64,000 bases of DNA from Siminovitchia fordii DSM 16014 = CIP 108821. Its GTDB lineage: Bacteria > Bacillota > Bacilli > Bacillales > Bacillaceae_C. The stretch covers positions 220,968 to 284,967 of the forward strand of contig NZ_KB894687.1 of assembly GCF_000374565.1 (NCBI RefSeq), read 5' to 3'. The notes under the pieces were generated by a model. The model was not told the DNA's origin. It did no database searches and saw only the letters and a list, made by a program, of their open reading frames with translations. This document shows positions 26,187 to 35,030 of this stretch, one piece after another. Position 1 is the first letter of the stretch. The number at the start of each line of letters is the position of its first letter. Both the position numbers and the translations under genes were made by a program.

Positions 26187-26501
26187 ATTTAAAAGAAAAA
26201 CTTGTTTAACACATCTTCATAGTTTTTTACTATAGACGAGTCAGGCATTAAAGCAGTTCGATTGGCAAGGAATTAAATTAGGTACGAACGACCAACTAAC
26301 CAGAAAAACTTTAATACAAACCAGCAGATGCTAATCAAAAAGTGGAATCAAACACTGTTTGGAGGATATATAAGCTAGACGATTGGATACTGCACTTTCT
26401 GGTATGAGGGCCTGATATGGAATAGGCCCAATCCTGATCTCAGGATTAACACGTGCCGTGGCAAAGTAGGTCTGGACTGATGAGGGAATTAGGTAAAATA
26501 A

Positions 26502-26527
26502 AAAGCCCGCGTATTTGGCGGGCTTTA
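26502..26527. terminator. Bidirectional terminator
   Basis: Stem AAAGCCCGC / GCGGGCTTT (26502-26510, 26518-26526) between convergent genes. Confidence 0.8.
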
Positions 26528-26557
26528 AGTTTGAAAGATTTCGGAGTTTAACTATAA

Positions 26558-27100
26558 TTACTGCGCTTTAGCCTTTTTCGGCCAAATAAAGTTGGAAATA
26601 GCGATAAGGAAATCAATACCCAGAATAAGGGACCATAATTTCCAAAAGTCACCTAATACTTGAGTTCGAGAAGGATCGTTAATAAAGTAAATCAATCCTT
26701 GCAAAAAGATGCTTCCAATAATATAGGCAATTACATGCTGTCCCCAACTTTTAAAATAATGCTTCGCATAATCAAAGCCGTATCGCTTTTGTGGTTTTGG
26801 ACCTTTCTTCATAACATAATAAAGAAAGTGTTCATCTGCCCATTTAATCATACTTTTTCCAAACGCCACTGAAACTCCTATATAAATCGCGGCAATGGCA
26901 TGTGCTTTTGTAGCAGTAGCGCCCCGGTAAAGGTCTATACTTGTCGTGATTAGCAGAAGAAGATCAATTACTGGAGTCAAAGCTAGAAAAAATAAACCGA
27001 GTTTTTCTAATCTTAAAAAATATCGAGTTACTAGACCTAGAATAATAAAGACCCAAAATCCAATTTCACTTGCGACGATCATCCAAGCTACGAGATTCAT
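26558..27100 (-). CDS. Conserved membrane protein (YmcC-like)
   Basis: 180 residues. About five membrane segments (MNLVAWMIVASEIGFWVFII, LGLFFLALTPVIDLLLLI, AIAAIYIGVSVAFGKSMI, a C-terminal pair) with a basic cytoplasmic loop KKGPKPQKRYG. The layout resembles B. subtilis YmcC, a protein of unknown function; I am only moderately sure of that match. The start at 27100 has GAGG six bases upstream, whereas the longer frame to 27154 has none. Monocistronic. Confidence 0.7.
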   Translation of the reverse strand: MNLVAWMIVASEIGFWVFIILGLVTRYFLRLEKLGLFFLALTPVIDLLLLITTSIDLYRGATATKAHAIAAIYIGVSVAFGKSMIKWADEHFLYYVMKKGPKPQKRYGFDYAKHYFKSWGQHVIAYIIGSIFLQGLIYFINDPSRTQVLGDFWKLWSLILGIDFLIAISNFIWPKKAKAQ

Positions 27101-27434
27101 AGAAGACCTCATTTCTACATATTCCAAAGTTACTATTAATTTTAATGATGACAAACCTTACAAGACTTTGCCTTTCAAGAAAAAGTTGCCCCTTCTTGGG
27201 TAAGAGCAGGAGGATCTTTTGCTGGAAATCCAAACGTCCGTTGAGACGGTTTTAAAAATTGGATTTAACCTCAATTATCATATGGGATAGCAACCTGCTG
27301 TAGCTGCTAAGTAATCTAAACATAAGAAACAATCCCGATTAACCCTAAGGACTCATAAAAAAATCATGTAATCCGCTGGTATGACTACACAAAATACGAA
27401 GCTGTTGAAAAGTTGCCTACTTTATTTGCCTACT

Positions 27435-27863
27435 TTATTGAAGTTCTAAATGGATTATTGGATAAGGGCGACCAGCATCATCTGTCGGGTCTTCACTGAT
27501 AATCGAAAACCCATTTTTCAAGTAGAAACTTTTCGCATTCAGATTGTCTTTATTCACATCAACGGTTATCACATTATAAACGTCAATTAATGCCTGAAGA
27601 ATTTGTTTTCCATAACCTTTTCCAGTCTTATTAGATTTTAAAAATAACATTTCTAAGTGATTTTTATTTACAGCTGAAAATCCAATTAATGAACTGTCAA
27701 CATACTAAAGCTGGACATCAAGTTGGGGTAGATATAAGGAGATTTCTCTTTTAATATCTTGTTTATCATTAAAGCTTAGAAAACTTTGAGTAGCTGTTAC
27801 AGATTTTTCCCGAATATTTATTATATCTTCATAATCATCAGATATTGCTTTTCGGTTATACAT
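27435..27863 (-). pseudogene. GNAT acetyltransferase gene broken by one stop codon
   Basis: The frame runs from ATG 27863 (GAGGAGA eight bases upstream) through MYNRKAISDDYEDIINIRE to an in-frame TAG at 27705-27707, then continues in the same frame to 27435. The second part holds the acetyl-CoA motif LEMLFLKSNKTGKGYGKQIL and the FYLKNGFSII helix. A single base change would restore a 142-residue protein, so the loss is recent or the codon is a sequencing error. The downstream ATG at 27650 could at most give a headless fragment. The stretch 27101-27434 holds nothing that I can identify. Confidence 0.8.
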
Positions 27864-28060
27864 ATAATCAATCTCCTCATTTTTTTACTATCACGCTCCT
27901 TTATTGAATTTATCCTAGGATTATAATGGTGTATTTCCAATCCTCATGTTTGTACATTTTAATGACTCTTTTCAATTTAATTGATAATTTAGCTTCCTTT
28001 TTATATTAGAGGAGGTAGCGAATATTTTCAATAATAAATAGGCCCGGGGCTGACCTGACT

Positions 28061-28211
28061 TTAACTGTGAGCGTCCAAATGCAACAACCGATCCCAGTCA
28101 CCGGTATGGCTGCCCATGTGCAAAAAAGCCGCTTCCCACAGTTCTTTGTTACTAGGTATTTCGATCCGGTTTTTTTCTGAGAAAGCTTTGAAGTACGTGT
28201 TCAAAATATGT
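28061..28211 (-). pseudogene. C-terminal gene fragment, family not identified
   Basis: On the minus strand a frame of about 49 codons reads NTYFKAFSEKNRIEIP, then NKELWEAAFLHMGSHTGDWD and RLLHLDAHS before TAA. It looks like a true protein C-terminus, but a TAA lies just upstream and no start exists, so only a remnant remains. I do not recognise the family. Confidence 0.45.
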
Positions 28212-28322
28212 TAATATGATCAAACCAGTGTGTAAAAATATTGGTTTTCTCATTGGCTAAAAATATATGTCTTGCGATACGTCTGCCATCTGAAATATTC
28301 ATTATGAAGATGACAAACGGAT

Positions 28323-28775
28323 ATGAAACCAGAAACAAGGTTGCCTAGAAATGCAAAAGAAGGCATACTATTTATGTTGATTATGTCAATCATTTCAGTT
28401 AATACTATCGCTCCCATTATTATAGGGTTGGAACGCGGCTTTTAATTTAGATACATTAAAGCTTATTCTGATTAATGTGGGTTAAGGTCATTTTAGCAGT
28501 AAGGTTAGTTGCGGGACCGATTGTTGGAGATGCTCCCTAAACTCGAGGGACAGACCGATTTAACGCCAGAGTATTATTAAATATTTTATTAACTATCCAT
28601 TATTGGTACTTGGGGTGGTTCGAAACAAATTAGCTTGGAATCGTTTAAGAACTTTCTTCATCTTTGGTCTAGAAACTTTGGTGTAGCATTTTGGATAAAA
28701 TTAATCGTCGCACAGCCGATCGCAAGATTTGCAAAACAACTACATGCAAGCCGATGCGAAAAACTGAGAGTGTAA
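28323..28775 (+). pseudogene. Decayed DUF2798 membrane protein gene
   Basis: Starts at ATG 28323 as MKPETRLPRNAKEGILFMLI, the typical beginning of DUF2798 proteins, then meets a TAA after 40 codons. Further pieces in other frames keep the family order: a segment near 28450 (LDTLKLILIN), WSRNFGVAFW, IKLIVAQPIARFAKQLHASR and a final CEKLRV at 28775. Several stops and frameshifts make it non-functional. After it, 28776-29200 holds no gene; a stem CCCCAAAG/CTTTGGGG lies at 28995-29018. Confidence 0.7.
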
Positions 28776-29202
28776 ATACTTAAAACACTAAATAAACAGG
28801 CTTCCTTTTTTATAAAATTGGACTCATTTTGATCAATCTTTGTTCAAAATGTGTTCTTTTCATGTGCCGCAAATCACGTTTTTAAACAAAATTAACCAAT
28901 TGCAGGAATAGAATGTGATCAATAATTGAAATTGAAGTAAAGCTTGATTATATAGCTGAATTATCGGCTTGAGAGTCCACATATCTAACCATCCCCAAAG
29001 ATGGATGCCTTTGGGGCATAAGTAAAACTCGAATTCCTATGGTCGAGCAACTACTGAAATTCAAAGAGTCAGTCTGTAAGAACTGTGATGTCGTTGATGG
29101 CTTCCAGGTAATATGATATATGGTCAATGCCGTATCATAATGTGTTCACAATCACTCCAGGTCGTTGCAAGTGGAATATTTATGTGGATTCAGGTTTGGG
29201 GA

Positions 29203-29325
29203 TTAAATAAAAGTGAAATGTCAATAATGTATAATGCTCCCCATATGCATCTGCACGTCCCTCTCAATTAGAGAGGGATTTTTTATTAAAAAATCCTCAT
29301 TTCTATCAGACAATTCATCCAGTCA
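29203..29325. repeat. Diverged intergenic element, copy 2
   Basis: Matches 24932-25050 in order of landmarks (TTAAATAAAA, TGTCAATAATG, CTCCCC, TCATTTCTATCAGACA, CATCCAGTCAT). It includes a terminator (TCCCTCTC / GAGAGGGA, 29258-29278, then ATTTTTTATT). Here it lies 68 bases upstream of the gene for a His/Arg-rich protein. Confidence 0.55.
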
Positions 29326-29392
29326 TATACGGAACTCTACAATATATTAATAACGAGTCGGCCGGCTTAAATCATTAAGAGGAGAGATGTAA

Positions 29393-29590
29393 ATGTCGTT
29401 TGAACATGACTTTGTTGGCGGCGAAAGAGAAAGACGGAGAAGGCGGCGGGAAAGGTTAGTTTGTAGATGTCGAGAAGTATGGGATTGGGACTGGGATGAT
29501 TGTGATCACGATCACCATCACCATCACCATCGTCATCATCATGGTCGCGAGCGATTCATTTGCCGCTGCAGAGAGAGACACGACGACTAA
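29393..29590 (+). CDS. Small Arg/His/Cys-rich protein with two CRCRE motifs
   Basis: 65 residues with very skewed composition: an RRRRRRERL block, the motif VCRCREV, a WDWDWDD stretch, DHDHHHHHHRHHHG, and a second motif ICRCRERHDD. GAGGAGAG lies six bases before the ATG and a terminator follows the stop, so it is probably real. The paired CRCRE motifs with a central His run suggest metal binding or disulfide cross-linking, as in some spore coat proteins; that is inference from composition only. Confidence 0.7.
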   Translation: MSFEHDFVGGERERRRRRRERLVCRCREVWDWDWDDCDHDHHHHHHRHHHGRERFICRCRERHDD

Positions 29591-29600
29591 TTAAAAACAG

Positions 29601-29622
29601 GCCCGGCGCTGACCGGGCTTGT
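29601..29622 (+). terminator. Terminator after the His/Arg-rich gene
   Basis: GCCCGG-CGCTGA-CCGGGC followed by TTGTTAT. The same 18 bases occur in inverted orientation at 34628-34645. Confidence 0.7.
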
Positions 29623-29638
29623 TATCATGGTATGTGCG

Positions 29639-29872
29639 ATGCCAGAACCAAATGGGCAAAGTTGGCATAGAGTTGAAAAAGGATGCTCAACCTGTAACGA
29701 AAAAGATTTAGAGGATTTCAAACAAACGATGATTAATTTAATATTGAGTAATTCTCAACTTAATCATAATGATGAAACATTAAACTTAAACAATGAGGGA
29801 GAAATTAAGAATATAGCACATAAAGAGGCCCCGCCAAAGGATTACAATAATCTACATAACGAGCTTAAGTAA
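29639..29872 (+). CDS. Small unidentified ORF
   Basis: 77 residues from ATG 29639 (MPEPNGQSWHRVEKGCSTC, then EKDLEDFKQTMINLIL and an asparagine-rich tail). No ribosome binding site is visible and the frame begins right after a terminator, so it may be a remnant and not a gene. A CSTC pair is the only notable feature. No family recognised. From 29873 to 30210 I see no further gene. Confidence 0.35.
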   Translation: MPEPNGQSWHRVEKGCSTCNEKDLEDFKQTMINLILSNSQLNHNDETLNLNNEGEIKNIAHKEAPPKDYNNLHNELK

Positions 29873-30220
29873 AAAAACTGAGGAGTCACTTATATAGATT
29901 TTTCACTTTGAGAATTTATCACAAACGGGAAAATCTGAAGTAAAGATCCCCTTTGAAATTAAGTATTGTGAACCAGGGTTATCCTGCATATTGAAGAATT
30001 AACTTATAATGCTTAAAAGACCTGATATTATTATAGAGGGAGGATTGCGTTGGCTTTGAAACAAGTATATAAAACTACTAAAAATCTTAACGGAATCCCC
30101 AGTTAAACGTATTTCAGGTCGCGGCGGATTAAAAAAGTATTCATCCCCTTCAATTACGCCATAATAATTTTGAATACTAAGAAGTGAAAAAACAGAAAAA
30201 AGGTGCTGTTATGCTGTTAG

Positions 30221-30835
30221 ATGATTATATATAAGATGTTCCCTACTTTAAAAATCAAACCACCACTTTTTTATAATTGGACTTCAGGTATTCGATTTGA
30301 GTTGGGTAACCCTAAAGAACATAATGAAGTAAATTACATGAAACGTGTTTATTTCCGTTCCTTATCTCTATTCAGAAGACTACACTCGGCTAATGATGAA
30401 ATTTTTATTGTAGCTGATATTCATCATGATAACGAAGTTTTTAGATGGCGTAAAATAAAGATATTTAAGCACTATATAAAATCCAAAGAAGCTTTATTCA
30501 GGCTACAACATCAAACTATTCCTTATGTTTTTGAAGATGTGTATGACAGAATAGATTATTACACCCATAAATATATACTTAAATGTAATGTTTCTGATGT
30601 AAAATATTCTCAATTGATAAAGGCAATCTGCAATCATGATATGGATATAAAACCAAAAATTCATCATGATGTATTTTTTATCAACATCACTAAAGGAACA
30701 ATTTTTCATGTTTATGACGACAGAGGTTGTGACGTTATTGCATCCAGTAAAGAGTCAATTAGGTATTTGTATGAAGAATACAATGATTGGATCTTAAAAT
30801 ACGATAAGGCAGCCATTGATGAACTATTTCAATAA
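30221..30835 (+). CDS. DUF3885 domain-containing protein, N-terminus probably frameshifted
   Basis: 204 residues. The DUF3885 pattern is clear: PPLFYNWTSGIRFELGNP, NYMKRVYFRSLSLFRRLH, and the C-terminal FHVYDDRGCDVIASS. Function unknown. The expected start is ATG 30211 with AAAGGTG upstream (MLLDDYI), but that frame stops after seven codons in TATATATAA; one extra base there would join it to KMFPTLKIKPP in this frame. The protein may start at 30221 or 30236 without a good binding site, or the gene is broken by a one-base deletion. Confidence 0.7.
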   Translation: MIIYKMFPTLKIKPPLFYNWTSGIRFELGNPKEHNEVNYMKRVYFRSLSLFRRLHSANDEIFIVADIHHDNEVFRWRKIKIFKHYIKSKEALFRLQHQTIPYVFEDVYDRIDYYTHKYILKCNVSDVKYSQLIKAICNHDMDIKPKIHHDVFFINITKGTIFHVYDDRGCDVIASSKESIRYLYEEYNDWILKYDKAAIDELFQ

Positions 30836-30897
30836 CATTCACAATCAGAAACTTTAGTTTCACAACAATTGTGCTGTATTCGGCAGACTTTTTTAGG

Positions 30898-31485
30898 AGT
30901 GATAATTTTGACAGTTCATCAATATTGCTTCAAGCAGGGAGATTCCAACTGGTGATTTTGGACAAACCCGTAGGACACCAAAGTTGATTTTTTTGGTATA
31001 TCAGTATGGGATTTAGATGGTTATGGTGAAATAAGAGGGAAATTTTCCAATCCTTTTGTGTATCATCTGGGTTGTCGTAATACCAGAAAGTGTCATAGAA
31101 ATTTTTTTAAATGAAAACCTTTTTTGAAAGTTGGACAGTATTCAACGATCGGGCATTTTTATAAAGATAAAGGTTAGGTGGAAGCTCAATTGAAAAAAAA
31201 TAATGAGCATCAAATGTCGGCTTTACTCAATTCAGACCAACGGGTGTAAAGCATGAATACTTGGTTGATTTGCAAAATAAACAGGTAACCGGAACAGTTT
31301 CATACAATGATAAAATTCATATGACTGTTCTTGTGGATTTAAAGTTTGATAAAGTGGATGTTGAAGGAAGTCTTAAAGAGCTAAAAGGAATTTCAATGGA
31401 TAAGGAATCCTATATAAGAATGTTTGCGAGAGAAGCAAAGTTCTTTGTTGACAAACAATATTTCGAATCCCAAGGAATACTTTGA
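30898..31485 (+). pseudogene. Unidentified decayed gene(s)
   Basis: From a TTG at 30908 (GGAG upstream) a frame reads LTVHQYCFKQGDSNW, then two stops, then KVDFFGISVWDLDGYGEIRG. A second frame from about 31230 to 31485 reads FTQFRPTGVKHEYLVDLQNK, then GSLKELKGISMDKESYIRMF and AREAKFFVDKQYF. The second piece looks like a good C-terminal coding region without a start. I cannot name the family. 31486-31723 shows nothing more. Confidence 0.4.
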
Positions 31486-31723
31486 GCAGTTTAAATAATT
31501 CCTTATTCAAATAATGGGGGGTTTGTGACTTTTCCTTAAACATTGACAGTATGTAAAGCATCGTTTCCCTTTACATCTTCGTTTTTCATCTATATTTGGT
31601 TCCATTGATAGATTCAGTCTAATTGTAAAAGTTCTGCTATCGGGCGCGTATTGGGTAATCGGATAATCGTGAGGAAACCTCAAAAAGCTTCCTAATTGAA
31701 CATACAGAAAAGGAGAATGTATC

Positions 31724-32074
31724 ATGACCAAACATAAGATTTATACAATGAGTGTCGCAAGTGTCTATCCCCATTATGTTACGAAGGCGGAGAAAAAAGG
31801 GCGTACGAAAACAGAAGTCGATGAAATCATTCGTTGGTTAACAGGGTATAGTCAGGAAGAGTTAGAAGCGCAACTGGAAAAAAAGACAGACTTTGAGACC
31901 TTCTTTGCGGAAGCTCCCCAATTGAACCCTTCTCGGACCTTGATCAAAGGTGTGGTCTGCGGTGTTCGGGTGGAAGACATTGAAGAACCAACTATGCAGG
32001 AAATTCGCTATTTGGATAAGTTAATTGATGAGTTGGCAAGGGGAAAAGCCATAGAGAAGATTTTGCGGGGATAA
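31724..32074 (+). CDS. DUF2200 family protein
   Basis: 116 residues: [19 protein letters not shown], then [20 protein letters not shown] and [20 protein letters not shown], with a helical C-terminus. This is the DUF2200 family, small soluble proteins of unknown function sometimes annotated near acetyltransferases. AAAAGGAG precedes the ATG. It stands alone. From 32075 to 32460 there is no gene; a stem AACACAGAT/ATCTGTGTT lies at 32239-32266. Confidence 0.88.
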   Translation: MTKHKIYTMSVASVYPHYVTKAEKKGRTKTEVDEIIRWLTGYSQEELEAQLEKKTDFETFFAEAPQLNPSRTLIKGVVCGVRVEDIEEPTMQEIRYLDKLIDELARGKAIEKILRG

Positions 32075-32460
32075 TAATAAAGATTCTGTTTCCAGAAAAT
32101 AGCGTCTTAAATTATCTGGGCGCTTTTCAGGAATGGGATGGGGATCTTTTTATGTATTGGGCCATATTCATGAATAACAGATTAGACAAAAATTGTACTA
32201 AAGCAAATGGTGCAGGTTAGTTTGACAAGAACAAAAGAACACAGATCATATAATTCATCTGTGTTCTAAAGGTTTTTGAGCACTACTTTGATTAATCCCT
32301 ATTCTTATCCCAAATCAACCCCCAGTTTGTATGCAGGTTTTTGTGTTAAAGGGAACGTTAATGCTCTGATACATTCAAGAACACGCATATCTAGCTTTTG
32401 AAGATCCTCAAAGTTGCCATAGTTATGCCGCCTGAAGTTTGATTATTTTTTTCGCATTAA

Positions 32461-33372
32461 TTATTGAGATGAAGAATGGCTAGGATGGTTCTGTTCTTCT
32501 TGGCTATCTTTGATAACGATTAAGACCCCAAAGAGAATTAAAACAGAACCTATCCAAAAGGTTATACTAATCGTTTCACCTAGTATTAACCATCCTAATA
32601 ATGTTCCAACAACGGGTTGAAAGAAAAAGAAAACTCCCCCACTAGAAGCATTTAGCATCTGTAATCCACGATTCCATAATAGAAATGCGATAGATGTCGA
32701 TATTACACCCAAATACATTAATCCTCCCCAAATGGTGGGATTAATGAGATCATTTAAATCAATTTGTGGCAGCTTTGGTATAACAAAAGGAGTTAGAACA
32801 ACAACAGCGATTAAAGCAGCATGGGCCGTAACAACAATTTGCGAATAATCACTAGGCAGACGCTTTATGAGTACGGACATTAACGCCCATGTTAATGCTG
32901 CTATAATAAGTGATACTCCACCAAGCGTGCTAGACACATTAATATCATCAATTCCAACAATGATAATTACACCAATAGTGGCTAAACTAACTGAAATAGC
33001 CTTCTTTGAACTTAAACGTTCTTTAAGGATTAAACTAGCAAACAAAACCATAAAGGCTGGTGTTGTAGATGTTATAATAGCCCCCATTTGTGCAGTGGAA
33101 AGCATTGTACCTGTTTCTTGAGTAACAATGGAAATGACGTACCCAATAATTGCAATAGCAATTATAATGCCAAAGTGATGTCTTTTAATTCGCCAATTCT
33201 GTTTAGTGACCAGTCCAATTATAACTAATGCAACAAGTGCTATTAGATATCGCATCCATACAAGTTCTAATGGTGGTATGACTGCCACTACTACTTTAAC
33301 GACAACATACATACCTCCCCAGATACTCGAAGCTAATATTAAATATAAGGAACCAATAAGTGTATTTTTCAT
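32461..33372 (-). CDS. EamA/DMT family transporter
   Basis: 303 residues, ten membrane segments in two EamA repeats (LASSIWGGMYVVVKVV at the start, AALTWALMSVLIKRLP opening the second, FFFQPVVGTLLGWLILGE near the end). Probably an exporter or importer of a small metabolite; the substrate is unknown. GGAGGG lies seven bases before the ATG. The 158-base leader holds an 18-codon reading frame and a hairpin whose downstream arm can also pair with this binding site, so expression is likely controlled by translational attenuation. Confidence 0.88.
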   Translation of the reverse strand: MKNTLIGSLYLILASSIWGGMYVVVKVVVAVIPPLELVWMRYLIALVALVIIGLVTKQNWRIKRHHFGIIIAIAIIGYVISIVTQETGTMLSTAQMGAIITSTTPAFMVLFASLILKERLSSKKAISVSLATIGVIIIVGIDDINVSSTLGGVSLIIAALTWALMSVLIKRLPSDYSQIVVTAHAALIAVVVLTPFVIPKLPQIDLNDLINPTIWGGLMYLGVISTSIAFLLWNRGLQMLNASSGGVFFFFQPVVGTLLGWLILGETISITFWIGSVLILFGVLIVIKDSQEEQNHPSHSSSQ

Positions 33373-33408
33373 TTTTGTACCCTCCGTTTTTTTAGGCTTG
33401 TATATGCC

Positions 33409-33446
33409 TTAACGGAGAGAAGCAGCCGTTCAATTCTCTCCGTTAA
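33409..33446 (-). promoter_or_regulatory. Attenuator hairpin in the EamA leader
   Basis: A perfect 13-base inverted repeat (TTAACGGAGAGAA) has arms 33434-33446 and 33409-33421 on the minus strand. The upstream arm begins inside the leader-peptide stop codon. The downstream arm contains CTCCGTT, which can pair with AACGGAG of the EamA ribosome binding site (33380-33388). The arm can thus pair with either partner. There is no T-run, so it is not a terminator. Confidence 0.65.
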
Positions 33447-33499
33447 AAGCGGGAGAGTGCTACTGGTACATCATTTTCAAATAAAGGTGCATAATACAT
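33443..33499 (-). CDS. Leader peptide of the EamA transporter gene (18 aa)
   Basis: MYYAPLFENDVPVALSRF, with AAGGAG nine bases before ATG 33499 and the TAA at 33443-33445 overlapping the hairpin's first arm. The close fit of binding site, stop and hairpin is what is seen in inducible resistance genes with ribosome-stalling leaders. The inducer is unknown. Confidence 0.6.
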   Translation of the reverse strand: MYYAPLFENDVPVALSRF

Positions 33500-33536
33500 A
33501 CAATTCAACTCCTTATAAGAAATAAATAACAAATTT

Positions 33537-33564
33537 AGCATAGCAAATATAATTTCTAATGCAA
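33537..33564 (-). promoter_or_regulatory. Candidate sigma-A promoter of the EamA gene
   Basis: TTGCAT (33559-33564) and TATGCT (33537-33542) on the minus strand with a 16-base spacer. Transcription from about 33530 would include the leader peptide and hairpin. Confidence 0.55.
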
Positions 33565-33863
33565 GTTTCCGTATTTCGTATAACTTTCACTGATAAATAT
33601 CAACCTTTTAAATTAATAATCACCTAAAGGTTTTTTCACCATCTAGAATTAAGAAATTTGTCCAACTTAAGGGTTGGGATGTTCTCATCAATGTATTAGA
33701 TTCTCTTAATAAGGAACATCATACATTAAAAAAACATGTACCATTATCCTTATCAAATAGGATCAATCATTGGTAAACAAATATATAAGTCGCTTCTAAA
33801 AATACCTAAATAAAAAATCTACCTTTCTCTTGAATACAGAAATTAGGAAAAAGGAGTGTACAT

Positions 33864-34517
33864 ATGAAAAATACCCGTAATTTACTGAGAAACCTCAAAT
33901 CTTTGGAAGGGCCATTTCCAAAATTTGATCCTGCAAATGTTCCTTCAAATCCAAATGAGCTCTTTCAAGAATGGTTTCATATTGCTATAAAAAATGGTGT
34001 TCATGAACCTCATTCCATGACACTTTCTACCATCAATTGTATTGGGCAACCTGATGCAAGAGTACTCATTTTAAAAGATATGGATGAAGACGGATGGTAC
34101 TTTGCTTCTAGCTCAAACAGTATGAAGGGACAACAATTGAAGATGAATCCAAATGTTTCTTTAACTTTTTATTGGTCTTTGATTGGTAGGCAAGTTCGAA
34201 TACGAGGAGCGTCAATGAGGGGAGGAAAGGAGCAAAGTGCAAAGGATTTTTTAGAAAGAGGGGAAATTGCACGAGCCATTGCTCTTCTAGGAAAACAAAG
34301 TAAAGTTTTGCCTGACAGTAAAGTCTTAGAGGAATCATTTATACAGCAAATTGAGCGGATGAAAAATGAACCTAATATAGTAGACCCTAATTGGTGCTTA
34401 TATAAAGTAAGAGCAAGTGAGGTGGAATTTTGGCAAGGAGATAGAGAAAGAAAGCATATACGCTTATTGTATCGAATGGAAAATAACACATGGATCAAAG
34501 AACTTCTGTGGCCATAG
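33864..34517 (+). CDS. pdxH: Pyridoxamine 5'-phosphate oxidase-like FMN protein (PdxH type)
   Basis: 217 residues. Seen in order: the N-terminal ANVPSNPNELFQEWFHIAI, the substrate and FMN segments STINCIGQPDARVLILKDMD and SSNSMKGQQLKMNP, SLTFYWSLIGRQVRIRGASM, and a C-terminal EFWQGDRERKHIRLLYR. The C-terminal part deviates from the RLH motif of true PdxH, reading RKHIRLLYR, so the exact substrate is uncertain. Bacillus makes PLP mainly with PdxST, so this accessory copy suggests salvage or a related FMN reaction. AAAGGAG precedes the ATG. 33565-33863 holds no gene. Confidence 0.82.
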   Translation: MKNTRNLLRNLKSLEGPFPKFDPANVPSNPNELFQEWFHIAIKNGVHEPHSMTLSTINCIGQPDARVLILKDMDEDGWYFASSSNSMKGQQLKMNPNVSLTFYWSLIGRQVRIRGASMRGGKEQSAKDFLERGEIARAIALLGKQSKVLPDSKVLEESFIQQIERMKNEPNIVDPNWCLYKVRASEVEFWQGDRERKHIRLLYRMENNTWIKELLWP

Positions 34518-34627
34518 TTTACAACACTTAAGAAGTAAACATTGGGGACAACTCGTCAGAGAATTTTTTCATAAATGGGCCCAATTGTAGAGGAATCTGG
34601 AGACTTTATCATACCATGAAAATTTAA

Positions 34628-34652
34628 GCCCGGTCAGCGCCGGGCCCTTTTT
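34628..34652 (+). terminator. Terminator downstream of the PdxH-type gene
   Basis: GCCCGG-TCAGCG-CCGGGC followed by CCTTTTTC. The 18-base stem-loop is the exact reverse complement of the one at 29601-29618. The stretch 34653-34970 has no gene. Confidence 0.8.
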
Positions 34653-34971
34653 CATGGTGTGAGTTCGTGGAGCATAAATAGTATATGCAATTCATTGTTA
34701 TTTAATTACCTTGCATAAATGTTCTGTTTCTGGATATCTGAAGCTTACTTTTGATGTATTCAAGAAGATCCCCGTCTTCCTCATCATAAAGATAACTATA
34801 AAAACATTAAAAGTGAACAATCTCTCGCCTTCTGTGGATTCGTTATATTTTTAAATTCATTCAAATCTGTGTTAGGTTTAGGTTCACCTGTCATGGTGCG
34901 TAAACGGGGAAATCTGATGTGTCACTTTGCCAGGCTAAAGGTGACCTATCCGTGACACTTTGCTTTTTAAA

Positions 34972-35013
34972 ACAAAAACAGCAAGGGAGCGAAAACGCTG
35001 AAACCCTTGCTGT
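34972..35013 (-). terminator. Terminator of the tRNA-Arg gene
   Basis: Arms ACAGCAAGGG / CCCTTGCTGT (34978-34987, 35004-35013) with an inner AGCG/CGCT pair, followed on the minus strand by TTTTTGTTTT. Confidence 0.85.
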
Positions 35014-35030
35014 TATTGGCTTTGTAAGTA

